From Methylophilus sp. (GTDB lineage Bacteria; Pseudomonadota; Gammaproteobacteria; Burkholderiales; Methylophilaceae), in NCBI GenBank assembly GCA_030696695.1, contig JAUYRP010000034.1:620001-684000 (forward strand): DNA of 64,000 nucleotides, written 5' to 3'. Of the stretch, positions 42,912 through 51,314 are shown piece by piece. The position numbers were made by a program, and so were the translations under genes. The notes below the pieces were generated by a model. The model did not search any database. It saw nothing but the letters and a program-made list of their open reading frames with translations, and had not been told where the DNA came from. Position 1 is the stretch's first letter. Each line of letters begins with the position of its first letter.

Positions 42912-43511
42912 ATGCATATCACTCTCAATCAACAACGATATTGGATTAAGTATTCGCAGGCCTTGGTGGTCAGTGCAAGTTTGCTTAGCTTTTTAGGGGC
43001 TATATTTTGTGCCCATGCATGGTGGCAAGCGCGCCAACTGAATATTGCCTATCAAAATAACACCCTCATCAAACAGTCTATTGCACTGCATGAGGCACAA
43101 AAAGCCTACAGCATTGGTTATCTGCAAGCCAAAAATGGTCAACCTAAACTTGCCATGCAATCATTGATGATTGCAGAAGCTTCAAAAGATCTAGATATTA
43201 GGGCGCGCGCTAAATTTGCACTGGGTAATTTGTATTTTGATAGTGCGATTGCCGCTACGAATATCGCCAATGGCGGTGCCCACCAGCAGGCAGTGGCGCA
43301 TATTGAATTAGCAAGAGAAGCCTATAAAGGTGCGCTGCGCATCAAGCCAGATATGCAAGTAGCAAGGTTTAATTTGGAGTTGTTAGATAGATTGAGCCCA
43401 GAAAAGCGTACGCAGGGTTGGGAGGCTGAGACCGATGGCGTGACGTTACAGCCATTTAAGCGTAATGGCACTGCGATGATGCGAGATAACAAACGCAGGG
43501 GCTTGCCATAA
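42912..43511 (+). CDS. second MxaK-like protein
   Basis: Starting at ATG 42912 behind AGGTGA, the 199-residue protein has a membrane anchor (LVVSASLLSFLGAIFCAHAW in part) and a TPR-like helical part (AREAYKGALRIKPDMQVARFNLELLDRL), matching the last TPR of MxaK (GYRNALSLDPHWLEAKYNMELAL). Its tail ends KRRGLP. The stop overlaps the mxaL-like start (TAATG). Confidence 0.83.
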   Translation: MHITLNQQRYWIKYSQALVVSASLLSFLGAIFCAHAWWQARQLNIAYQNNTLIKQSIALHEAQKAYSIGYLQAKNGQPKLAMQSLMIAEASKDLDIRARAKFALGNLYFDSAIAATNIANGGAHQQAVAHIELAREAYKGALRIKPDMQVARFNLELLDRLSPEKRTQGWEAETDGVTLQPFKRNGTAMMRDNKRRGLP

Positions 43512-44515
43512 TGGGTTTGACCATCCAACCACTCAAGGATTGGTCATGGAGAAAAGCCTTGGTGCATATTCGTCGCTGGCTACATCAATCTTGGCGAAAT
43601 GGCAGCCTGTGTTTGATTATCGCTGCCATCATATTATTACCTGTTTGGTTTACACCCACCACACAAATGCAAAGTCTGGTGCAAGACACTTTATTTGTCA
43701 TTGATATCAGCGAGAGTATGAATGTGCAAGATGTTGATTATCCACGTCCACATACTTCGCGTCTGCACTTGGCAAAAGAAGTGGTGAGGGAGTCAATGGC
43801 TAGTTTGCCTTGTGGCTCTAGAGTATCCATTGCGTTATTTGCTGGGGATGAGTCGATTGTGCTATTTGAGCCATTGGAAGTTTGCCGACATTTCTCCGCG
43901 ATTGAGCAAGTCGTCGCCAGACTGCAAACCAAAATGCGCTGGGTTGGCGATTCTTGGGTGGTCAGAGCGTTAGTAATGAGCATTAAAGAAGCGCATAAGC
44001 GGCAGTTAAACGTGGTGATGGTGACCGATGGTGATGAAATGCCACATCATAGTGCTCCGCGACTCACTGATTTGCTAAGTCTCAAGGACAAAGCAAAAGG
44101 TTTGCTAGTAGGGGTAGGGGGCCAAGCATTGCAACCCGTGCCTAAGCTTAATGATCAGCAACAGATTGTTGGCTATTGGACACCAGAGGAAGCGGTGATG
44201 GAAGGTAACCATCCTAATTTATTAGCCTATGTTAAAGCGCTTCAACCTGGAGAGCGTGCTGCTGCAGGCGCGTTAGATGAAGTGGGTGAGCATTTGTCTG
44301 CACTGAACAAACCCTTGCTAAAAGCTGTAGCAGAGGCGAGTAAATTTGACTTTGTACATATTCAACAGCCACAGCAAGCAGTAAGCGCACTGAATAATGC
44401 TGACCTACAGAAAACTTCACTTGCAGAGCGTGATGCCAGTTGGCTATTTGCGCTGGCGAGCATCTTACTGTTTTTAATAGCTTGGTTTTGGCATCGTATT
44501 TTTTCGCAGGCTTAA
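43511..44515 (+). CDS. second MxaL-like VWA membrane protein
   Basis: The 334-residue protein has a membrane helix (LCLIIAAIILLPVWF), a VWA domain with the MIDAS motif DISES and VVMVTDGDEMPHHS, and a C-terminal helix (WLFALASILLFLIAWFW). It parallels MxaL (DITQS, LAFITDGHQAP, GVGG...PVPKL block). Its end converges with the minus-strand gene at 44512, overlapping by four bases. Confidence 0.88.
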   Translation: MGLTIQPLKDWSWRKALVHIRRWLHQSWRNGSLCLIIAAIILLPVWFTPTTQMQSLVQDTLFVIDISESMNVQDVDYPRPHTSRLHLAKEVVRESMASLPCGSRVSIALFAGDESIVLFEPLEVCRHFSAIEQVVARLQTKMRWVGDSWVVRALVMSIKEAHKRQLNVVMVTDGDEMPHHSAPRLTDLLSLKDKAKGLLVGVGGQALQPVPKLNDQQQIVGYWTPEEAVMEGNHPNLLAYVKALQPGERAAAGALDEVGEHLSALNKPLLKAVAEASKFDFVHIQQPQQAVSALNNADLQKTSLAERDASWLFALASILLFLIAWFWHRIFSQA

Positions 44516-45189
44516 TCGTTTTGCACTCGTAGACGTTCAACCAACACAATCTCACAGGCACCATCGCCACTATCACTGCGCACTCGTGATGTTGCCCAAA
44601 TAAAACCGTCTTCATCTTTAATATCGACTAAATAGCCTACCAACTCAACTACATCACCTTTTTTTACGTTGGCTAACGCCTTGGCTATCTCTTCGGTATT
44701 TGGCACTAAGTGCAAGTTTGTACTGTTAAGTTCCAACTCTTTGCGTGGAATGGGAAACTCGCTGACATTCCAGTAATAAAAACGATTGTTTTGCCTGACA
44801 TTGATCTCTTTAATGATATTAGGATCAGACATTGCTCCCCAGCCTACCACCATGTCGTATGGCGCAATATCGGCACGCTCATCCCCAATGTAGTGGCGCT
44901 TAGACAGTACTAATCCAGTAATCTTAAACTCATCAGAATAGCCAATTTCATAGTTATTTCTTTTATGCCAAACGTACTCAGTTAAAGCTTTTTGATATGG
45001 GATGTCATGGACTCTAATGCCTGTGTGCATAGCAGAAAAGGTAGCATAGTGGCTTTGGTTTTTGCGTGCGTCAATTTGTAAACTAAAATCAACAGACTCT
45101 GGATTGGGCGCGGCTGGCTTTGTATCAAGCGTGTCTGCATGTACTTTGGTGATGCAAGCGAGTACCAGTGGTATGCAACGATATTTCAA
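44512..45189 (-). CDS. exported protein, unknown function
   Basis: This 225-residue protein has a short signal peptide ending KVHAD and no further cysteine until the C-terminal end (DGACE). Segments such as YDMVVGWGAMSDPNII, FYYWNVSEFPIPRKELELNSTNLHLVPN (key part YYWNVSEFPIP) and VKKGDVVELVGYLVDI define a widespread bacterial family I know only as hypothetical; the last segment reads like an OB-fold strand pair. It stands 21 bp behind the paralogous exported protein and is probably co-transcribed with it. Confidence 0.7.
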   Translation of the reverse strand: MKYRCIPLVLACITKVHADTLDTKPAAPNPESVDFSLQIDARKNQSHYATFSAMHTGIRVHDIPYQKALTEYVWHKRNNYEIGYSDEFKITGLVLSKRHYIGDERADIAPYDMVVGWGAMSDPNIIKEINVRQNNRFYYWNVSEFPIPRKELELNSTNLHLVPNTEEIAKALANVKKGDVVELVGYLVDIKDEDGFIWATSRVRSDSGDGACEIVLVERLRVQND

Positions 45190-45210
45190 TGCATGGCTCC
45201 TACGATATCA

Positions 45211-45642
45211 CTATTGAATACGCTTAAAAGGGCCTACGCAATCATTAATCTCTTCTGTGTCGCAAGAGACATATTGATTTCCAGAAGGATGAAACATCAC
45301 AAATTTGTTGTACTCATCCCCGGTGTTGTCCTCGTAGCTTTCGCCACAATCTTTACCACCGTTGTCTTTCACAATAGTCAGCTTTACCTTGTAAAATCCA
45401 TTGTCGGTGGGTTTGTCAGCAATTTCATAGCGTGCGGTAGACGTTTCTTCTCCGCTAGTGATATGGCCCGATTGCTCAATGCCAAAGATATATATTTCCA
45501 CACAACTGTTTTTGATGTTGACCCATTCCCAAGTGCCTTGCAGTGGATTGGTATTAGCCTCGTTAGCAAGCGTGCTGCTTAAGCTTAAGCACATAGCAAC
45601 GAACACTTTGAAACAAAATTGTAAGCCGCGTAATAGCATCAT
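45211..45642 (-). CDS. exported protein, paralogue of the one at 4616-5080
   Basis: This 143-residue protein has a signal peptide ending TLANE. The mature part has LQGTWEW, SCVEIYIF, FYKVKL, NGGKDCGE, GNQYVSC and CVGPFKRIQ, in the same order as the protein at 4616 (IGKWNY, SCVETYEF, FYKLEH, NGEKDCDG, GNSLVMC, CFGPLYR). The GTW start with a small cysteine-containing beta domain recalls lipocalin-like stress proteins. Function unknown. A strong dyad lies about 80 bp before its start. Confidence 0.72.
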   Translation of the reverse strand: MMLLRGLQFCFKVFVAMCLSLSSTLANEANTNPLQGTWEWVNIKNSCVEIYIFGIEQSGHITSGEETSTARYEIADKPTDNGFYKVKLTIVKDNGGKDCGESYEDNTGDEYNKFVMFHPSGNQYVSCDTEEINDCVGPFKRIQ

Positions 45643-45723
45643 ATTGTCGTCCGTGTCTAATCGTCATTGAAGATGCTATTAATTAATTATCAATGTAGAT
45701 AAATCAAGCACTTTCGAAAATCA

Positions 45724-45736
45724 GGGAAAAAATCCC
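45724..45736. promoter_or_regulatory. operator-like dyad GGGAA-AAA-ATCCC
   Basis: Symmetric as AGGGA-N5-TCCCT (45723-45737). It lies in the region between the minus-strand exported-protein gene and a possible plus-strand small frame at 45775, and is the right-most copy of the motif seen. Confidence 0.5.
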
Positions 45737-45774
45737 TAATTTTGTTGGGATAACTTATTTTGTTGGATGAGCAG

Positions 45775-45891
45775 ATGTCTGCAGATATATATGTTACAGG
45801 GTTGAGGCTAGATGAAGTCGGGCTAGATCAAGCTGGCATAAATGAAACTGGCTTATGTGAGCCCAAACGCATTACATCGCAAATGTATTAA
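45775..45891 (+). CDS. possible 38-residue peptide with pentapeptide periodicity
   Basis: A frame from ATG 45775 to TAA 45889-45891 encodes a peptide whose middle reads GLRLDEV-GLDQA-GINET-GL, a five-residue period rich in Asp, Glu and Asn. It is mirrored in the DNA as 15-bp units (from 45806). A weak GGATGAG ribosome-like sequence precedes it, and a dyad stands about 40 bp before its start. It may be a real small gene or only a degenerate tandem repeat. No family recognised; no signal peptide. Confidence 0.25.
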   Translation: MSADIYVTGLRLDEVGLDQAGINETGLCEPKRITSQMY

Positions 45892-45922
45892 GCTGTTGCT
45901 GAGCGCTACCCTACTCTAGATT

Positions 45923-46180
45923 TTAGTTACAAGCCCTAGTGCTATTAGGGCGATTAGCTTCGTAAAAATGGCCATCGATGTTGATTTGTAGACTTTGCCA
46001 ATCTTGCAATTGTGCCTCTGCTTGCGGCTGATTAATACCATAAGTGCGTTGAATAATTCGGCGTAAGCGCTCTCGGTTACCTTCGACCATATCTAACTGT
46101 TCGTTACTAATTTCAGTCCAGTTTTGCTTAATCTTACCTTTAAAAACATCCCAGTTATTTTCTACTTGTTCCCAATCCAT
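45923..46180 (-). CDS. CsbD-like stress protein
   Basis: The start at 46180 is set by TTGGAGG, 5 bases upstream; the longer frame to 46273 has none. The 85-residue protein has the CsbD pattern MDWEQVENNWDVFKGKIKQNW, then a helix with EGNRERLRRIIQRTYGINQ and AEAQLQDWQ (split here; key residues W-N4-F-K-G-K). CsbD-like proteins are small helical general-stress proteins of unknown mechanism. The last 14 residues (FYEANRPNSTRACN) are an extension. Confidence 0.82.
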   Translation of the reverse strand: MDWEQVENNWDVFKGKIKQNWTEISNEQLDMVEGNRERLRRIIQRTYGINQPQAEAQLQDWQSLQINIDGHFYEANRPNSTRACN

Positions 46181-46423
46181 TTGGCCTCCAATCTTTGTAA
46201 ATGCATGATTTAATTCAGTATATAGAGATTGAATAGTATTGGCATCATTAAGTTCTAGATTAAATTGAAACAAAGTGTATCAATATGTAAGGCAATTTTT
46301 ACGGCATAGAGCATAGCTGGATTTAATATTCTATTTGATAATATAAATATTACTATTAAGTATTTTTAATTATTAAATGTGTTTGTTAAAGTGCCATCAT
46401 ACTTTCGACGCTACACAATTCTA

Positions 46424-46618
46424 ATGAACTTAATTGATTCTAAATTAATAGAAAAAGAACAAGATGTATTAGCCGCTATTGCGAATGCAATTGCTCTGAT
46501 ACAAAAGCAAACTGGCTATGGATCAGTTGAAGTGACGGTGCATGATGGACGTGTCACGCAAATTGAGCGGCGAGAAAAAGTGAGATTTGAAACTAAATCA
46601 AACACAATAAAAAAATAG
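46424..46618 (+). CDS. YezD-like small protein (DUF2292)
   Basis: From ATG 46424 the protein has 64 residues; the GTG at 46379 would add 15. The pattern EKEQDVLAAIANAIALIQ, then YGSVEVTVHDGRVTQIERREKVRF (key part SVEVTVHDGRVTQIER) is the YezD/DUF2292 signature: one helix and a beta hairpin. These small proteins often stand next to sulfate or sulfonate transport genes, as here before a porin and the sulfate ABC transporter. Probable DNA- or RNA-binding regulator; unproven. The 243-bp divergent gap before it is AT-rich with no other feature. Confidence 0.78.
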   Translation: MNLIDSKLIEKEQDVLAAIANAIALIQKQTGYGSVEVTVHDGRVTQIERREKVRFETKSNTIKK

Positions 46619-46696
46619 CTACCAACAGCTGGCGCTAAATTACTTTTTACAAACCCCTGACCAGACCACTGGAAGACGTATTAGGAGTTTATTCAA

Positions 46697-48409
46697 ATGC
46701 AATACAAAACAATCATTCGCGCACTAGCGCTTTCAGGAGTCATTCTTGCCCCTAACATTACTTGGGCGGATGTTTCATACAATAACGAGGGATGGGATTC
46801 GTTTAATAATAATCAACCTGTGCAAGTAGCAGATGTGACAGAAGATGTCCCTGCAAACAAAGAGGCGCAAGAACAACAGGCAAAGGTAAAAGCACGCCTT
46901 GCAGAAATTGTAGAAGAAGAAAAAGCAGCCAAACGTGCGGCCACCGGTTATTACGTTGAGCGTAAAAGTTACGGTACAGGTCGTGAAACAGAACCTCCGC
47001 GGTATGTAAAGCAACTGAATAAAACTTGGCTGAAAGATTACGACACATTTGCCGATGTGGATTGGTTAGATATTGGTCTAGATTATCGTGTGCGTTATGA
47101 GTATCGCGACAACGACTTTAGACGCGGACGTGACACCATTGATGAGCCTATTTTATTACGCACACGTGGGTTTGTCGCCATTAAAAACATTTTAGATCCT
47201 CTACGTTTTACGCTAGAAGTGGAAGATGCTCGTCGCAATCACAGTCAATTTACACGTGAGTTTGATACTCGCGATGTCAACTATGCCGAACCGATTCAAG
47301 CCTATGCAGAGCTTTACTTTAAAGATACGCCACTAGGTAAAGATGATCTAGGCAATGAGCGCCCTATTAGCGTGCGTGCTGGTCGCCATGCTTTTGAATA
47401 TACCGACCGCCGTTTGCTAGCTAGAAACGAATGGCGCAACACCACCAATAACTTTCAAGGCGTACGGACCATTATTGGTCAACAAAAAAATGACTGGCAG
47501 TTAGATTTGCTGGCGCTCAAGCCAGTGCAACGCTTTACCAATCAACTGGATGAAGTAGATCATGCCCAAGATTTCTATGGCGTGATCGGCGATTGGCGTC
47601 GCTGGTCCGAAGTGGTGACCTTACAGCCTTATTACTACTTGCTAAAACAAGATGGCAACAAAGTTGAATATGACGCCAATGGTAGAGCGGCTGCTGCCAA
47701 TACCAAAATCGATCGTGAAATTCACACCGCAGGTATTCGCGCTTATGGCGTGGTGGGTAAAACGGGCTGGGATTACGACGTGAGCTATGCAAAACAGTGG
47801 GGCAATCAAGATCGCCTAAGCAATGCTGGGGCCTTTATTGCTGAACTTGACCACGATGCTTACGCCTATAACGCAGAAGTTGGCTACAGCTTTAACCATC
47901 CATGGAAGCCAAGACTAAGTGCGTTCTACGGTGTTGCGAGTGGTGATAAAAACCCAATCGATGGCAAAAATAATCGCTTTGAAAGATTGTTCGGCTTTGC
48001 GCGTCCTTGGTCCAACAACGATTACTTTCAAATGGAAAACTTAGTCGCGCCAAAAGTGCGGGTAGAGTTTGATCCCAAAGTATCTTGGTTAGAAGGCTTA
48101 AAGGTAGATGCTGGTTATAGCTGGTATCGTTTAGATCAAGAGCGCGACCGTTGGAACGGCGCAGGCTTGCGCGATAACACTGGTCGCAGTGGCAAGGACG
48201 TGGGTGAAGAAGTCGATATCCGCGTACGTTTCCCTATCAATAAGTATATTGCAGCTAACTTAGGTTACGCACATTTCTGGGCGGGTGACTTTACTAAAGA
48301 AACAACAGCCAGAGCCGGCGCGCCTACTGGCGGCACCAATCAGGCTGACCCAAGACGTAGGGATAATTCTAATTTCTTCTACACAGAAATTTCTGTGAGC
48401 GCATTTTAG
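46697..48409 (+). CDS. outer membrane porin, alginate-export-type barrel
   Basis: The 570-residue protein has a signal peptide ending ITWAD, an Ala/Glu/Lys-rich helical segment (residues 45-80) that may be a periplasmic coiled coil, and a large beta barrel with RVRYEYRDNDFRRG, LLRTRGFVAIKN, RAGRHAFEYTDRRLLARNEWRN in part, ending ISVSAF with the terminal Phe of outer membrane barrels. It fits the alginate_exp/AlgE-like domain. Standing just before the sulfate-binding protein gene, it may admit sulfate or sulfonates; substrate not shown. Confidence 0.82.
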   Translation: MQYKTIIRALALSGVILAPNITWADVSYNNEGWDSFNNNQPVQVADVTEDVPANKEAQEQQAKVKARLAEIVEEEKAAKRAATGYYVERKSYGTGRETEPPRYVKQLNKTWLKDYDTFADVDWLDIGLDYRVRYEYRDNDFRRGRDTIDEPILLRTRGFVAIKNILDPLRFTLEVEDARRNHSQFTREFDTRDVNYAEPIQAYAELYFKDTPLGKDDLGNERPISVRAGRHAFEYTDRRLLARNEWRNTTNNFQGVRTIIGQQKNDWQLDLLALKPVQRFTNQLDEVDHAQDFYGVIGDWRRWSEVVTLQPYYYLLKQDGNKVEYDANGRAAAANTKIDREIHTAGIRAYGVVGKTGWDYDVSYAKQWGNQDRLSNAGAFIAELDHDAYAYNAEVGYSFNHPWKPRLSAFYGVASGDKNPIDGKNNRFERLFGFARPWSNNDYFQMENLVAPKVRVEFDPKVSWLEGLKVDAGYSWYRLDQERDRWNGAGLRDNTGRSGKDVGEEVDIRVRFPINKYIAANLGYAHFWAGDFTKETTARAGAPTGGTNQADPRRRDNSNFFYTEISVSAF

Positions 48410-48448
48410 TTGAATGAATATAAAAAGTTAAATAAAGGAAAGATAAAG

Positions 48449-49456
48449 ATGTACACAAAATTTAGTATAAAAAAATGGTTGGTCGCAATTGCACTTGCAA
48501 GTCCGTTGTTATCGTTGGCCGCAGATATTTCATTACTCAATGTTTCCTATGACCCAACGCGGGAACTGTATGTGGAATACAACGCTGCCTTTGCCAAGCA
48601 TTGGAAAGCCAAAACAGGCGACAATGTGACAGTGAAACAATCACACGGCGGCTCAGGTAAACAAGCCCGTGGCGTGATTGATGGCTTGCCAGCAGATGTG
48701 GTGACATTAGCACTTTCTTATGATATCGACGAGATTGGAGCAAAAGCGAAACTGACTCCGAAAGATTGGCAGAAACGCTTACCACATAATAGCTCACCAT
48801 ATACCTCGACCATTGTATTGCTGGTGCGCAAAGGCAATCCTAAAGGGATTAAGGACTGGAACGATTTGGTTAAACCTGGCGTTTCTGTGATTACACCCAA
48901 CCCAAAAACCTCAGGTGGCGCGCGTTGGAACTATTTAGCGGCTTATGCGTATGCACTTAAACAAAATAATAATGACGATGCTAAAGCGCGTGCGTTTGTC
49001 GGCAAGCTATTTAAAAATGTGCCAGTGTTAGATAGTGGTGCGCGTGGTTCTACGACTACTTTTGTGGAGCGTGGGATTGGTGATGTGTTTATCTCATGGG
49101 AAAACGAGGCATTTTTAGCCCAAAAAGAATTAGGTCCAGATAAGTTTGAAATAGTTGTACCTTCACTTTCTATCTTGGCAGAACCACCTGTGACTATGAT
49201 TGATAAAGTGGTAGACAAACGTAAAACACGGGCAGTGGCGCAAGCCTATTTAGAGTATTTATATTCTGAAGAAGGTCAGGAAATCGCTGCTAAAAATTAC
49301 TATCGTCCTACATTGGATTTTGTGGCTAAAAAATACGAGAAGCAATTCCCCGCGATTAACTTAATTAAAATTGATGATGTGTTTGGTGGTTGGCAAAAAG
49401 CGCAAAAAATTCACTTTGCTGACGGTGGTGTGTTTGATGCCATCTATCAAAAGTAA
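48449..49456 (+). CDS. sbp: sulfate-binding periplasmic protein
   Basis: From ATG 48449 (AAGGAAAG upstream) the protein has 335 residues with a signal peptide ending LSLAAD. Motifs are [42 protein letters not shown] in part, [15 protein letters not shown] and SWENEAFL, all diagnostic for the Sbp/CysP family that binds sulfate by hydrogen bonds. The longer TTG frame at 48410 touches the porin stop and is unlikely. It feeds CysTWA encoded behind it. Confidence 0.94.
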   Translation: MYTKFSIKKWLVAIALASPLLSLAADISLLNVSYDPTRELYVEYNAAFAKHWKAKTGDNVTVKQSHGGSGKQARGVIDGLPADVVTLALSYDIDEIGAKAKLTPKDWQKRLPHNSSPYTSTIVLLVRKGNPKGIKDWNDLVKPGVSVITPNPKTSGGARWNYLAAYAYALKQNNNDDAKARAFVGKLFKNVPVLDSGARGSTTTFVERGIGDVFISWENEAFLAQKELGPDKFEIVVPSLSILAEPPVTMIDKVVDKRKTRAVAQAYLEYLYSEEGQEIAAKNYYRPTLDFVAKKYEKQFPAINLIKIDDVFGGWQKAQKIHFADGGVFDAIYQK

Positions 49457-49516
49457 TGAGTGGGTCAATACAAGCAAACTTAATTTAAGAACCCAGTGTT
49501 ATTGAAGCCCATTGTC

Positions 49517-50347
49517 ATGTCTAAAAAAACCAACGTATTACCGGGCTTTAATCTCTCGCTTGGTTACACCTTGCTCTATTTGAGCTTAATTGTACTGATT
49601 CCACTCTCTGCCGCATTCATCAAAACCACAGAGTTAAGTCTCTCTGAATTTTGGAACATCGTCACTGCCCCTAGAGTGGTAGCTTCATACAAGCTTACCT
49701 TTGGTGCGTCTTTGATTGGTGCATCAATCAACGCTGTGTTTGGTTTGCTTACCGCGTGGGTGTTGGTACGTTACGATTTTTTCGGCAAAAAGCTGATTGA
49801 TGCATTTGTGGATTTGCCGTTTGCTTTGCCAACCGCGGTAGCAGGCATCGCACTGACTGCGGTATACGCCAAAAATGGTTGGATTGGCTCAATATTAGAA
49901 CCCAATGGGATTCACGTTGCCTTTACCCCGCTGGGCGTAGTAATTGCGCTGACATTTATTGGTTTGCCGTTTGTGGTACGTACGGTGCAACCTGTTCTGG
50001 AGGACTTGGAAAGTGAAACTGAAGAGGCTGCTGCCAGTTTAGGTGCTAATCGCTGGCAAACTTTTTATAAAGTCATTTTCCCAGCATTACTGCCTGCTTT
50101 AATGACAGGCTTTGCATTGGCTTTTGCAAGAGCAGTGGGTGAATATGGTTCAGTCATTTTCATCGCAGGCAATATGCCGATGGTATCTGAAATCACGCCA
50201 CTGATTATTATTACCAAACTTGAACAATATGATTACACAGGCGCTACTGCAGTGGCCGTGGTGATGCTGGTGATTTCGTTCTTGTTACTACTCATGATTA
50301 ATGGCTTGCAATGGTGGGCTAACCGCCGAAATGCAGAAGCGATTTAA
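49517..50347 (+). CDS. cysT: sulfate ABC transporter permease CysT
   Basis: From ATG 49517 the protein has 276 residues with six membrane helices (LGYTLLYLSLIVLIPLSAAF in part; INAVFGLLTAWVLVRYDF). It has DLPFALPTAVAGIAL, and the coupling-loop EAA motif EEAAASLGANRWQTFYKVIFP. VGEYGSVIFIAGNMP is typical of CysT/CysU. The start at 49496 would add seven residues. It forms a heterodimer with CysW. Confidence 0.94.
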   Translation: MSKKTNVLPGFNLSLGYTLLYLSLIVLIPLSAAFIKTTELSLSEFWNIVTAPRVVASYKLTFGASLIGASINAVFGLLTAWVLVRYDFFGKKLIDAFVDLPFALPTAVAGIALTAVYAKNGWIGSILEPNGIHVAFTPLGVVIALTFIGLPFVVRTVQPVLEDLESETEEAAASLGANRWQTFYKVIFPALLPALMTGFALAFARAVGEYGSVIFIAGNMPMVSEITPLIIITKLEQYDYTGATAVAVVMLVISFLLLLMINGLQWWANRRNAEAI

Positions 50348-50355
50348 GGAATAAT

Positions 50356-51258
50356 ATGTCTACCATTTCAGTCACACAACACAGCCGTTATCAGGCCAAA
50401 GTGGCCCGCAGTCGAGCGACTTCTGAACCTGCATGGATTCGTTGGGTACTCATCGCAATAGCGCTGGCTTTCTTAACTTTATTTTTGTTTATTCCATTGG
50501 CTGCAGTCTTTACCGAAGCATTGCGTAAGGGGTTTGATACCTATATTAATGCTTTGGTCGACCCAGATGCCTTATCAGCCATACAGCTTACTTTGATTGC
50601 AGCAGCCATTGCATTGCCACTAAACCTCGTGTTTGGTGTGGCGGCGGCATGGGCCATTGCTAAATTTGATTTCAAAGGGAAAAGCATTCTCATTACCTTG
50701 ATTGATTTGCCATTTGCAGTGTCGCCTGTGGTGGCAGGGTTGATCTATGTATTGATTTTTGGTTTGCAAGGTTGGTTTGGAGAGTGGTTATTAGATCACG
50801 ATATGAAAGTGATTTTTGCTATTCCGGGCATTGTGTTGGCCACCGTGTTTGTGACCTTTCCTTTTATAGCGCGTGAATTGATTCCACTGATGCAAGCGCA
50901 AGGTAAAGATGAAGAAGAGGCAGCGTTGGTGTTGGGTGCTTCTGGCTGGCAAATTTTGTGGCGAGTCACTTTGCCCAATATTAAATGGGGTTTGCTCTAC
51001 GGCATGATTTTAACCAATGCGCGTGCGATGGGTGAGTTTGGAGCGGTGTCTGTGGTCTCTGGGCATATTCGAGGCATGACCAATACCATGCCATTGCTTG
51101 TGGAGATTTTATACAACGAGTACCAATATGCAGCGGCCTTTGCTGTGGCATCGCTACTCGCGTTGCTGGCGTTGGTGACACTAGCACTTAAGACTTTCGT
51201 TGAATGGCAAGCCGCTAAAAACGCAGAAGAGACAGAACTGGCTGTGATGCAGTCCTAA
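50356..51258 (+). CDS. cysW: sulfate ABC transporter permease CysW
   Basis: The 300-residue protein starts behind AGGAATA. It has a cytoplasmic N-terminus of about 30 residues, six membrane helices, DLPFAVSPVVAGLIYV, the EAA loop EEEAALVLGASGWQILWRVTLPNIKW (key part EEAALVLGASGWQ) and MGEFGAVSVVSGHIRG, the usual CysW features. It is 8 bp behind cysT. Confidence 0.94.
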   Translation: MSTISVTQHSRYQAKVARSRATSEPAWIRWVLIAIALAFLTLFLFIPLAAVFTEALRKGFDTYINALVDPDALSAIQLTLIAAAIALPLNLVFGVAAAWAIAKFDFKGKSILITLIDLPFAVSPVVAGLIYVLIFGLQGWFGEWLLDHDMKVIFAIPGIVLATVFVTFPFIARELIPLMQAQGKDEEEAALVLGASGWQILWRVTLPNIKWGLLYGMILTNARAMGEFGAVSVVSGHIRGMTNTMPLLVEILYNEYQYAAAFAVASLLALLALVTLALKTFVEWQAAKNAEETELAVMQS

Positions 51259-51314
51259 TTGTGAAGCGAAGCATAAGGCGTTTCAGATTTGGAACATAAT
51301 TAAGGAAATAGGGC

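Noticed and set aside
45139-45582. 147-codon plus-strand frame
   Set aside because: Antisense to the exported protein at 45211-45642, whose signal peptide and paralogy support the minus strand.
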